64,000 nucleotides of DNA from Flavobacterium album (GTDB lineage: Bacteria > Bacteroidota > Bacteroidia > Flavobacteriales > Flavobacteriaceae). The stretch spans positions 3,696,001-3,760,000 of the forward strand of contig NZ_CP029186.1 in assembly GCF_003096035.1 (NCBI RefSeq), given 5' to 3'. Position 1 is the first letter of the stretch. Every line of letters begins with the position of its first letter. Below the pieces are notes generated by a model that saw only the letters and a program-made list of their open reading frames with translations, searched no databases and was not told the DNA's origin. Shown here piece after piece: positions 1-7,328 of the stretch. The translations under genes were made by a program, and so were the position numbers.

Positions 1-459
1 AAATACTTTGATGCACTGGTTAAAAAAATGCGCGGCCGGTATGGCGCAGAACTGATCGGCACCAAGAACATTATCCCGGCTATGCGCCAAAACAACAGGA
101 AAGGCATCAAAGGGTTTTATGGCTTCATCAGCGACCAGTCGCCCAAAAAAAGCAGTATTATTTATTATGGCAAGTTTTTTGGCATTACAGTGCCCATGCA
201 GGTTGGTGGGGAGATGCTGGCAAAGAAGCTGGATATGAACGCCATGTTTGCCCGTATCGACAAAACAGGCCGTGGGTATTATGAATGTACTTTTATTCCG
301 TTGCCTGGCAGCCCGAAAGATTATCCCAATTATGAGATAACCGACTGGTTTATGAAATTGCTGGAAGACCAGATCAGGGAAAAGCCCGAGTATTACTTAT
401 GGACGCATAAAAGGTTCAAGCATCGCCTCGACGATACTACAGCTCAAACCAACCCTTGA
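1..459 (+). CDS. Lysophospholipid / lipid A acyltransferase (LpxL/HtrB family), C-terminal part
   Basis: The reading frame is open from base 1, so the N-terminus lies outside the window and only about 152 residues are seen. The segment with FYGFISDQSP followed by a basic/aromatic stretch and G-V-P-M-Q is the conserved C-terminal half of the LpxL/HtrB family, inner-membrane enzymes that add secondary acyl chains to lipid A. The catalytic HxxxxD motif would be upstream and cannot be checked. The C-terminal WTHKRFKHR resembles the WxHRRFK ending common in this family. The gene converges with the class V aminotransferase on the other strand and their 3' ends overlap by 23 bases. The family call is good; acyl specificity cannot be told. 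Confidence 0.85.
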   Translation, partial: KYFDALVKKMRGRYGAELIGTKNIIPAMRQNNRKGIKGFYGFISDQSPKKSSIIYYGKFFGITVPMQVGGEMLAKKLDMNAMFARIDKTGRGYYECTFIPLPGSPKDYPNYEITDWFMKLLEDQIREKPEYYLWTHKRFKHRLDDTTAQTNP

Positions 460-1933
460 TCATTTCGCCTGCATCTGCCTTCGAATTTACATGGCTGAAT
501 TCGTTACTTGCATTGTTGTATTTATAATCCTTTGCCCACTCTGTGTGGTTTTCTGCCAGTGCCGCAATGCTGTCGCATACATATTGTATCTCTGCATTGG
601 TAGTTGTCGGATGGATCGACATACGTATCCAGCCCGGTTTCTGGATCAGGTCGCCGGCCGTGATCTTATCAGTGAGGTAATTTGACATTTCCTGATCTAC
701 ATGCAGCAGGTAATGCCCATAAGTTCCCGCACAGCTGCAGCCCCCACGGGTTTGTATACCAAAACGATCATTGAGGAGCTTTACCCCAAGGTTAAAATGA
801 AGCCCGTCTATGTAAAAGGATATTACGCCAAGTCTGTTTTTATGCTGTGGTGCAAGTATGTTTAAATTTGGGATGTTGCCAAGTCTTTCGAAAATATAGT
901 CAATGATCTCTTTTTCCCTTTCCAGGATATTAACTACGCCCATCTGCTCTTTGAGCTTTATAGCAAGAGCTGTTTTTATAACCTGCAGGAATCCGGGAGT
1001 ACCGCCGTCTTCACGCTCTTCTATATCATCTACATATTTGTGCTCGCCCCAAGGGTTGGTCCAGCTTACGGTACCACCGCCCGGATGGTCGGGCACCATA
1101 TTTTTATAAAGCTTTTTATTGAATACCAAGACGCCCGAAGTGCCGGGGCCGCCAAGGAATTTATGGGGCGAAAAGAAAACGGCATCAAGGTAGGCCTCTT
1201 CATCAGCAGGGTGCATGTCGATATTTACATAAGGCGCTGAGCAGGCGAAATCTACAAAACAGACACCATTATATTGGTGTACCATTTTTGCTATTTCGTG
1301 GTATGGAGTTTTGATGCCTGTAACATTAGAGCATGCCGTAACCGATGCTATCTTAAGCGTGCGGTCTTTATATTGTTCAAGCAGCTCCTTTAAGCTGTCA
1401 AGGCATATGAGCCCTTCGGGACAGGCGGGTATCACTACAACATGGGCAATGGTTTCCAGCCATGATGTCTGATTGGAATGATGCTCCATATGCGAAACGA
1501 ACACCACAGGCCTTTTCTCTTCGGGGATAGTAGTGAATGCCCTGAGGTTTTCGGGAACTTTCAGGCCAAGGATGCGCTGGAACTTATTTACAACACCGGT
1601 CATACCCGAGCCTGTAGTAATAAGGATATCATCGTTGCTCGCATTTACATGGTGCTTTATGATGTGCTTGGCTTCGTGGTAAGCATTGGTCATTGCCGTG
1701 CCCGATACGGTAGTCTCGGTATGCGTATTGGCTACAAAAGGGCCAAAATCGTTCAGGAGCTTTTCTTCAATCGGGCGATAAAGCCTGCCGCTGGCGGTCC
1801 AGTCGGTATAAACAATTTCCTGTTTGCCGAATGGCGAAACGAACTCCTGCCCTATCCCGACAATGTTTTGCCTGAATTTGTCGAAGTAGTGTTCCAACTC
1901 GCTTTTTAGCATGGTATCTGCAGCCTGTAACAT
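437..1933 (-). CDS. Class V aminotransferase (cysteine desulfurase / selenocysteine lyase-like)
   Basis: This 498-aa PLP enzyme belongs to the class V aminotransferase family. The PLP-binding lysine sits in FFSPHKFLGG (Lys258). A GGCSC motif near residues 397-401 lies where SufS/NifS desulfurases carry the sulfur-accepting cysteine. It is longer than typical SufS (about 400-410 aa) and has extra C-terminal sequence; no suf or isc genes are nearby, so a role in Fe-S assembly is not shown. The start at 1933 is supported by a TAAATTTG -7 promoter element 24 bases upstream; an internal Met at residue 8 is the alternative. The substrate is unknown: family members include desulfurases, kynureninase-like enzymes and uncharacterised lyases. 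Confidence 0.85.
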   Translation of the reverse strand: MLQAADTMLKSELEHYFDKFRQNIVGIGQEFVSPFGKQEIVYTDWTASGRLYRPIEEKLLNDFGPFVANTHTETTVSGTAMTNAYHEAKHIIKHHVNASNDDILITTGSGMTGVVNKFQRILGLKVPENLRAFTTIPEEKRPVVFVSHMEHHSNQTSWLETIAHVVVIPACPEGLICLDSLKELLEQYKDRTLKIASVTACSNVTGIKTPYHEIAKMVHQYNGVCFVDFACSAPYVNIDMHPADEEAYLDAVFFSPHKFLGGPGTSGVLVFNKKLYKNMVPDHPGGGTVSWTNPWGEHKYVDDIEEREDGGTPGFLQVIKTALAIKLKEQMGVVNILEREKEIIDYIFERLGNIPNLNILAPQHKNRLGVISFYIDGLHFNLGVKLLNDRFGIQTRGGCSCAGTYGHYLLHVDQEMSNYLTDKITAGDLIQKPGWIRMSIHPTTTNAEIQYVCDSIAALAENHTEWAKDYKYNNASNEFSHVNSKADAGEMIKGWFEL

Positions 1934-1956
1934 AGTGTTGCGTGTTTAAGTCCCTG

Positions 1957-1964
1957 CAAATTTA
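1957..1964 (-). promoter_or_regulatory. -7 promoter element TAAATTTG for the class V aminotransferase
   Basis: On the minus strand TAAATTTG matches the Bacteroidota -7 consensus TAnnTTTG and stands 24 bases before the ATG, which leaves a very short leader. No convincing -33 element was found. Confidence 0.55.
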
Positions 1965-2080
1965 TTAAAGAAACCGATTGAAATATGAATAGTATTGATT
2001 TTTTGCCACGAATTGCACTTATTCACAAATTAATATGAAAAACGTGATTATTTGCTGCTCTTTGTAAAATACCCAAAAAC

Positions 2081-3304
2081 CTATATTCCCATCTCCACCT
2101 GAAATCGGATATACCAGTTTTGCTTTGATGTGTTATCCAAATAGGTCATGTCGTCAAGGGTAAATTCCATTTGGGCCTTGAAGGCATGTTCCCATACATA
2201 TTTTGTAACACCAATGCTGTATTCTTTAGTGTCGGGTGCAAGGGCGGCAATATCCCTGTTAACCTTTTGGGTAGAAAACCGCCCAATTATCTCGTAATTC
2301 GAAGGGAAAAGGTAACTCAGCTGGTAGTCGAAACCACTACCGGTAAAGATGTATTTAATATCAGTAGCATCATTTGGATTAAAGGTTATCGGGTCATGCG
2401 CCGACCGTTTCATGTAAGCTGCCATAGCTGCCCACCCGTTATATTTCATCATGGCATCCAGGAAGGTTGTTTTCATATCCTTTTTCTCAAAAAGGTCATC
2501 GCCCAGCTGGCCTCCTGTCCTCCTCGCTTTGTTGTTGTATTGATACGCGCCGGAAACCATCAGTTTAGGCGTTGTTTCCCTTTTAAGGTCACCTTCAAAA
2601 AAAGCTCCGTCTTTTGTAAATGAACCGAAAGGGTACAGCTCGACCTTACCGGTATAGGCCAACCCGTTATCAGGCTTATCGGTAGAGTTCCGGCCCTCGC
2701 CTGTTGTTATAGCGGTCCTGAAGTTGTAGGAGAATTTATCGGGATGCTCATTTTGGTTGTGTACCTGGAAACCAAAATCCCTGTCGATATTAAATTTGGC
2801 ATTGTTGATAGTCCTGTCGGTAAGCTGCAGCCCTCCCGAAGAATTGACCCTTTGGCGGTTGCCCGGCAATTTGGTTTGCCCAAAGCCTATGTTCCAATGT
2901 TTATTCGGACGATAGAAGATTACGGCATCACGAATTATATTAAGGTTCTCACCTTCTTTGATCTCCCCTACATCACCGGGTGCAAAAGACAGCTGAATAG
3001 CATAGATGAACCGCGGATCTCCCACATAACCGTCAAAACGAAGGCGAAGGCGGCGTACCTGCCCGTCAATCGCAGCTTCCTCACCCTCTTCCTGCATATA
3101 TGTTGCCCTGTTCTGGATCCTGAAGCGGATATTGAACTGGAAGATACTGTCGGGCGAGGTTATCCCCAAACCCTTACCATAATTATAGTAGGGCAGCGCC
3201 GAAAGCTTCAAATCATTATCTTTGGTCGTCCTTTTGATATCGATCTGTGCAAATGCGTCTGTGAGACAGAAGAACAACAGGATTAAGAGTACATTTTTTT
3301 TCAT
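2081..3304 (-). CDS. Phosphate-selective porin O/P family outer-membrane protein
   Basis: The 407-aa product starts with a clear signal peptide (cleavage after A-F-A at about residue 19, mature end QIDIKR). The body alternates polar and hydrophobic residues and ends in an aromatic-rich strand (WYIRFQVEMGI), as expected of an outer-membrane beta-barrel. The SIFQFNIRFRIQNRA segment, the RRLRLRFDGYV strand and a FGQTKLPGNRQR segment are typical of the OprO/OprP-like porins widespread in Bacteroidota. Such porins pass anions, mostly phosphate or polyphosphate, into the periplasm, but family members in this phylum are rarely tested. No phosphate-transport genes are adjacent, so the substrate is inferred only from the family. 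Confidence 0.8.
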   Translation of the reverse strand: MKKNVLLILLFFCLTDAFAQIDIKRTTKDNDLKLSALPYYNYGKGLGITSPDSIFQFNIRFRIQNRATYMQEEGEEAAIDGQVRRLRLRFDGYVGDPRFIYAIQLSFAPGDVGEIKEGENLNIIRDAVIFYRPNKHWNIGFGQTKLPGNRQRVNSSGGLQLTDRTINNAKFNIDRDFGFQVHNQNEHPDKFSYNFRTAITTGEGRNSTDKPDNGLAYTGKVELYPFGSFTKDGAFFEGDLKRETTPKLMVSGAYQYNNKARRTGGQLGDDLFEKKDMKTTFLDAMMKYNGWAAMAAYMKRSAHDPITFNPNDATDIKYIFTGSGFDYQLSYLFPSNYEIIGRFSTQKVNRDIAALAPDTKEYSIGVTKYVWEHAFKAQMEFTLDDMTYLDNTSKQNWYIRFQVEMGI

Positions 3305-3462
3305 CGGGTGCCTTTTTTATAATTAAGTTCAATATTGTACAACACAGAAATATTCGCTTTTGGTGAATTGGCAATTGTTACCAAATTGTTTTATTTCAAA
3401 AAGCTCTGTAAAGTTTGCGCAAACTTAATATTAAATCCACCCATCCAATGTTACGTAAATAT

Positions 3463-3470
3463 TACCTTTG
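3463..3470 (+). promoter_or_regulatory. -7 promoter element TACCTTTG for prmA-clpS
   Basis: TACCTTTG is an exact TAnnTTTG match 16 bases before the ATG at 3486. It argues against the upstream in-frame TTG at 3468, which overlaps this element, and for the ATG as the start. Confidence 0.6.
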
Positions 3471-3485
3471 CAAAAAATTAAAGTT

Positions 3486-4319
3486 ATGTCGAACATTTAT
3501 ATCGGCTATTATTTCACTATCGAGCCTAAAGAACCGGGAGCGGAAATACTGATGGCTGAGCTGGGAGAAACCCCTTTTGAAAGTTTTATAGAAACCGAAG
3601 AAGGCCTGTCTGCCTATGTACAAAAGGACTTTTGGAACGAAAACATCCTTGACGGAATCTACATTTTGGGATCAGATGAATTCAGGATAAGCTATACTTT
3701 CGAAGAAATCGAGCAGGTGAACTGGAACGAGGAGTGGGAAAAGAATTTTGAACCGATAGAGGTTGACAACACCTGCCGGGTAAGGGCACCTTTCCATGAA
3801 AAGAAGGACGTGAAGTACGATATCGTGATCGAGCCTAAGATGAGCTTCGGCACAGGGCACCATGAAACAACTTTCATGATGATACAGCACCTGCTTGAAA
3901 CAGATGTTGAAGGGAAGAAAACGCTCGATATGGGGTGCGGCACTGCAATTTTAGCAATACTTGCCGAAATGAAAGGCGCACAACCTATAGATGCCATAGA
4001 CATCGACAACTGGTGCTACCTTAACTCTATTGAGAATGCAGAGCGGAATAACTGCCACCACATCAGTGTTTATGAAGGCGATGCTGCGTTACTGGAGGGT
4101 AAAAAATATGATGTTATCATAGCCAACATTAACCGCAACATATTACTGAACGATATGCAGGCGTATATGGACTGCCTTAATGCCGGCGGCACACTGTTAT
4201 TGAGCGGATTTTACGAAGAAGACATTCCTGCGATCGATGCATCATGTACCGAAAAAGGCCTTACCTTTGTAAAAAAATTTAGCAGGAACAATTGGGTTTC
4301 TCTAAAATATGTAAATTAG
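3486..4319 (+). CDS. prmA: Ribosomal protein L11 methyltransferase PrmA
   Basis: This 277-aa cytoplasmic SAM-dependent enzyme methylates ribosomal protein L11. The SAM site is visible as LDMGCGTAILAI around residue 150, preceded by the family's MSFGTGHHETT segment that marks PrmA. The IIANINRNILL motif corresponds to the conserved N-I-N/L catalytic region. The ATG at 3486 is chosen because the longer reading from a TTG at 3468 would start inside the promoter element. clpS follows after 22 bases and the two are probably cotranscribed; this gene order is common in Flavobacteriia. Confidence 0.95.
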   Translation: MSNIYIGYYFTIEPKEPGAEILMAELGETPFESFIETEEGLSAYVQKDFWNENILDGIYILGSDEFRISYTFEEIEQVNWNEEWEKNFEPIEVDNTCRVRAPFHEKKDVKYDIVIEPKMSFGTGHHETTFMMIQHLLETDVEGKKTLDMGCGTAILAILAEMKGAQPIDAIDIDNWCYLNSIENAERNNCHHISVYEGDAALLEGKKYDVIIANINRNILLNDMQAYMDCLNAGGTLLLSGFYEEDIPAIDASCTEKGLTFVKKFSRNNWVSLKYVN

Positions 4320-4341
4320 CATTCAGATTAACAGATTGAAT

Positions 4342-4617
4342 ATGAGTACACAGGAAAAAGTTTTAGAAGAAGTATTAGTTGAAGAACTCACTTCGCTGAA
4401 TAACGAGATCATATTGTATAACGATGAATTGAATACGTTTGACCACGTTATAAATACGCTGATAAAAGTTTGCAGCCATACGGCAGAACAGGCAGAGCAA
4501 TGCTCCCTCATTGTCCATTATAATGGCAAATGCACGGTCAAGACCGGCGAATATAAAGAGCTGAAACCGCAGTGTACCCAACTGCTCGAGGCAGGATTAA
4601 GTGCGGAAATAGTGTAA
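4342..4617 (+). CDS. clpS: ATP-dependent Clp protease adaptor ClpS
   Basis: The 91-aa product carries the ClpS core: the I-L-Y-N-D-E-L-N-T-F-D-H-V segment corresponds to the LxNDDxTPMEFV region of E. coli ClpS that forms the N-degron pocket, and TAEQAEQ followed by VHYNGKC matches the later helix and strand of flavobacterial ClpS. ClpS binds the N-domain of ClpA/ClpC and delivers N-end-rule substrates to ClpP. The start is the ATG at 4342; an in-frame TTG at 4336 is less likely. The gene sits 22 bases after prmA and ends at a strong bidirectional terminator. Confidence 0.88.
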   Translation: MSTQEKVLEEVLVEELTSLNNEIILYNDELNTFDHVINTLIKVCSHTAEQAEQCSLIVHYNGKCTVKTGEYKELKPQCTQLLEAGLSAEIV

Positions 4618-4620
4618 TAA

Positions 4621-4648
4621 AAAAAGGATGCCGGCTGGCATCCTTTTT
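4621..4648. terminator. Bidirectional rho-independent terminator between clpS and the lipocalin-like gene
   Basis: A perfect hairpin (GGATGCC, loop GGCT, GGCATCC) is flanked by an A-run on the left and a T-run on the right, so it can end transcripts from both directions: clpS from the left and the lipocalin-like lipoprotein gene from the right. Confidence 0.9.
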
Positions 4649-4667
4649 TGCTTTAGCACGGGGGCTA

Positions 4668-5204
4668 TTATTTTTCATATACATACTTTATGCTGCCTGA
4701 CCTGTATATAGCTGCGCCGGCATTATTTCTATCGGGATATTGAGAGAAAATGTTGTCATCCTCCCACGATAGCCTGTTACCCTGCTTGGTAAGCGTAAGG
4801 GTAACATCGTTGTTGTTCTCGCCTTCGTAGGTAACAGCAATAATAGCAGTTGTACCACTTCCTTCAACTATTTCCCAGGTACCTGTATAGGTAACATCTT
4901 CAGCACAACCTGCAGTACCTTCCGTTTCATTAACAAGGATTGCGGTGGCTACATACGTAAAAGTATTATCAGCCCTTAGCGTGATTTTTCCGTTGTTATA
5001 ACATGAAGATTCTTTCATCTGGTCAATGTTCGAATCACCATCTTCGTCGAAATCCGTTGCTTCGCCTGTATTTACTTCTTTGAGGTTATATGTTCCCTCA
5101 ATACGCGATTCATTGTTGTTGCTGTCATTGTCATCGTCACTGCATGAAGTGAATCCCAATCCCGCTATTACAAGCGAGCACATTAATAAATTGATCTTTT
5201 TCAT
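4668..5204 (-). CDS. Lipocalin-like lipoprotein
   Basis: The 178-aa product has a lipoprotein signal (lipobox L-G-F-T-S-C) followed by SDDDNDSNNN. The acidic run right after the anchored Cys matches the flavobacterial lipoprotein export signal (S followed by D/E residues), so surface exposure is predicted. The mature part is a small beta-rich fold: E-G-T-Y-N-L-K-E-V, ITLRADNTFTY, YTGTWEIVEG and RLSWEDD are typical of lipocalin-like domains in Bacteroidota lipoproteins. Ligand and role are unknown. A TAGTTTTG element 28 bases upstream is the likely promoter. Confidence 0.75.
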   Translation of the reverse strand: MKKINLLMCSLVIAGLGFTSCSDDDNDSNNNESRIEGTYNLKEVNTGEATDFDEDGDSNIDQMKESSCYNNGKITLRADNTFTYVATAILVNETEGTAGCAEDVTYTGTWEIVEGSGTTAIIAVTYEGENNNDVTLTLTKQGNRLSWEDDNIFSQYPDRNNAGAAIYRSGSIKYVYEK

Positions 5205-5231
5205 TTTACATTAATTAAGTTGTTAATGCCG

Positions 5232-5239
5232 CAAAACTA
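5232..5239 (-). promoter_or_regulatory. -7 promoter element TAGTTTTG for the lipocalin-like lipoprotein gene
   Basis: On the minus strand TAGTTTTG matches TAnnTTTG and lies 28 bases before the ATG at 5204. Confidence 0.55.
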
Positions 5240-5747
5240 TTCCCCTATCCCGTTAATAAAAATTTAAAAACAGTTAATTAAATTTACTTTAACACCGGAC
5301 TGTCTTATAATTTGTCTGTAAGTCATTAAACAACAACACACTTACAGAGAACTGCATAAAATGTAACCTATAGCTTACAATAAGCACATTTTAACAACGA
5401 TTTTAACAGAATTAACATTTAAAACCTCCTGTTCCACAAGTCATAATACTAAATTCATCATCCTAATGCATATATTACACTTGTTGCGTCGATCATTTCA
5501 CTACAACAAAATTTATTTTATACTTAAATTAACTATACATTACCACAACATATCGTTATAGATGCGAAAAAAAACAGGCAAATTGAATTCTTCAAATCCA
5601 TCAAAAAGACTGTATTAATTGAGATTTGTACAATTCAGGATATGAAAATTATAACGTTAAATAATTGTATAGTTTCTATATACCTGCGAAAACGAAATAG
5701 TATATGATATAATTACTATTTTGGCTGAAAATTAAAATTTATCAATC
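5240..5747 (+). other. Long AT-rich regulatory region upstream of the T9SS secreted protein
   Basis: About 500 bases hold no open frame worth calling. The region is very AT-rich and contains a copy of the 20-bp motif shared with the susC promoter (5533-5552), a CTACAACAA element at 5501-5509, and a CAACAACA run near 5330. A weak promoter-like TAGTTTCT is seen near 5668. The length, and the motif shared with the susC upstream region, suggest an activated PUL promoter. Confidence 0.5.
5533..5552 (+). promoter_or_regulatory. Candidate PUL operator, copy A (CTATACATTACCACAACATA)
   Basis: This 20-mer is identical at 18 of 20 positions to the sequence at 10145-10164 upstream of susC. It begins 215 bases before the ATG of the secreted protein; the susC copy begins 218 bases before its ATG. 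A CTACAACAA element lies 32 bases upstream of copy A and 22 bases upstream of copy B, a difference of about one helical turn. The position on both sides of the regulator gene suggests a binding site for that regulator (inference). Confidence 0.6.
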
Positions 5748-7184
5748 ATGAAAAAATCTTTACTCTCAAATTTTTTAAAGGGAGCGGCGTTATTAGGGAT
5801 TACCTTACTATCCGGTAATGTAAAGGCACAAACACAGTTAACTGTAGATGCCAATGCAGCTTATATTGGATATGTAAACATCTTTGAAAATAATGCCGGC
5901 CAGGGTTATTTATGGGGAAGCCCATGGGGTGTTGCAGACCTAAAAACAGTGGTAAATACTGCTGATAATACGCTCTCATTATATCCAAATTACAATCTCT
6001 ATGGTACAGGAGACGATCCAACATACTGGACCAACGGCGATATGGGTAATAAGATTGTTGAAGCAAGCACTTATATAGAAGACAATAATCTTTTGGGACA
6101 AAATATCGTATTTAGTGGAAACGTAAATAGCAACAACCTTGCAGCCGGTTATACAGGAACAGCATTTATCAAAGTTTTGGATGCCGGATATGCCATGTTA
6201 AGCTACCAGACAGCAGAACTTGATGCAGGAAATTTTACTATCACTACTAATGTAGCTGATTTTCCTGCAGGAGCTCACGTACAATATGGCTTTGCAATAA
6301 GGGGACTTAATGGTAATCCTGCAATGGAAGCTGCCAACGGTAAAGTTGTAGTTACAGCAGGAGCTCCTGTAATCGAAGAGCCGGGTAATGATGCGACAAT
6401 TGTTACTGTAGATACAGCTGCAGCACAAATTGGGTATGTAAATGTTTTTGAAAACAATGCCGGACAAGGCTACCTTTGGGGAAGTCCTTGGGGTGTTGCG
6501 GACCTTAAAAGTGTAATCAATACTACTGACAACCAGATATCGCTATATCCGAACTACAATCTTTACGGAACAGGTGATGATCCTGCTTATTGGACCAACG
6601 GGGACTTAGGTAACAAAATATTAGAAGCAAGCACCTATGTAGAGGATAATTCACTGCTTGGACACACCATAACATTTAACGGAAACACAATCAGCAATAC
6701 ACTTGTTGCCGGTTATGAGGCGCTTGTTTTTATAAAAGTAATGGATGCCGGTTATGCCACACTTGACTATGTACATGAGCCGCTTGTTGCAGGCACAGCA
6801 TTTAGCGTGACATCTCATGCTGAATCTTTCCCAACTGCCGCACACATACAATATGGATTTTCTGTTAAAGGCCTGAATGGCAATCCTGCAATGGAAGCTG
6901 CCAACGGTTATGCAGTAGTTGGCGCCGCTACAGCAGGTGTAAAAGATTTCTCTAAAAACACTGTTGTAATGTTCCCTAACCCTGCAAGCAACGTGCTTAA
7001 CTTCGCTTCTGAAAATGCAATCGATGGCATTCAGGTATACAACGTTATGGGCCAGAAAGTAATTGATGCAAAACCTGCGCAAACTAATGCTTCTGTGGAT
7101 GTATCAGGCCTTACAAACGGTGTTTACATTGTAAATACTACAATAAACGGCAAACAAAGCTCTGCCCGTTTTATTAAACAATAA
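5748..7184 (+). CDS. T9SS-secreted protein with a tandemly duplicated domain, probable glucan-binding PUL component
   Basis: The 478-aa product has a signal peptide (about residues 1-27), two copies of a roughly 175-190-residue domain (about 29-205 and 222-400), and a C-terminal T9SS type A sorting domain (about 405-478) with the MFPNPASN, G-I-Q-V-Y-N-V-M-G-Q and GVYIV motifs. The copies share blocks such as GYLWGSPWGVADLK, LYPNYNLYGTGDDP, YWTNGD and LNGNPAMEAANG. The many Trp/Tyr residues would suit sugar binding, but no catalytic motif is recognised. I do not know a characterised family for this repeat. Its place before the regulator and the operator-like motif shared with susC tie it to the PUL. 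Confidence 0.75.
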   Translation: MKKSLLSNFLKGAALLGITLLSGNVKAQTQLTVDANAAYIGYVNIFENNAGQGYLWGSPWGVADLKTVVNTADNTLSLYPNYNLYGTGDDPTYWTNGDMGNKIVEASTYIEDNNLLGQNIVFSGNVNSNNLAAGYTGTAFIKVLDAGYAMLSYQTAELDAGNFTITTNVADFPAGAHVQYGFAIRGLNGNPAMEAANGKVVVTAGAPVIEEPGNDATIVTVDTAAAQIGYVNVFENNAGQGYLWGSPWGVADLKSVINTTDNQISLYPNYNLYGTGDDPAYWTNGDLGNKILEASTYVEDNSLLGHTITFNGNTISNTLVAGYEALVFIKVMDAGYATLDYVHEPLVAGTAFSVTSHAESFPTAAHIQYGFSVKGLNGNPAMEAANGYAVVGAATAGVKDFSKNTVVMFPNPASNVLNFASENAIDGIQVYNVMGQKVIDAKPAQTNASVDVSGLTNGVYIVNTTINGKQSSARFIKQ

Positions 7185-7214
7185 TTTCATATATTTTCTA
7201 AGTTCATGTTGATA

Positions 7215-7248
7215 AAGCCGCCCATAGTGTTTTGGGCGGCTTTTTTTT
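7215..7248 (+). terminator. Rho-independent terminator after the T9SS secreted protein
   Basis: Perfect 10-bp arms AAGCCGCCCA (7215-7224) and TGGGCGGCTT (7233-7242) with an 8-base loop are followed directly by a run of T. Confidence 0.93.
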
Positions 7249-7328
7249 ACCTCGACGATGCACCGCAATCGTTTTTGAGGTTGTATATTCGCGTTTTACC
7301 CATCTATAACTAACCAAACTACCACATT

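Noticed and set aside
1478..1909. Plus-strand open frame of 143 codons
   Set aside because: It lies wholly inside the class V aminotransferase gene on the other strand, has no start signals and no family likeness.
2744..3286. Plus-strand open frame of 180 codons
   Set aside because: It is antisense to the porin gene, which has a signal peptide and barrel pattern; the plus frame shows no protein-like pattern.
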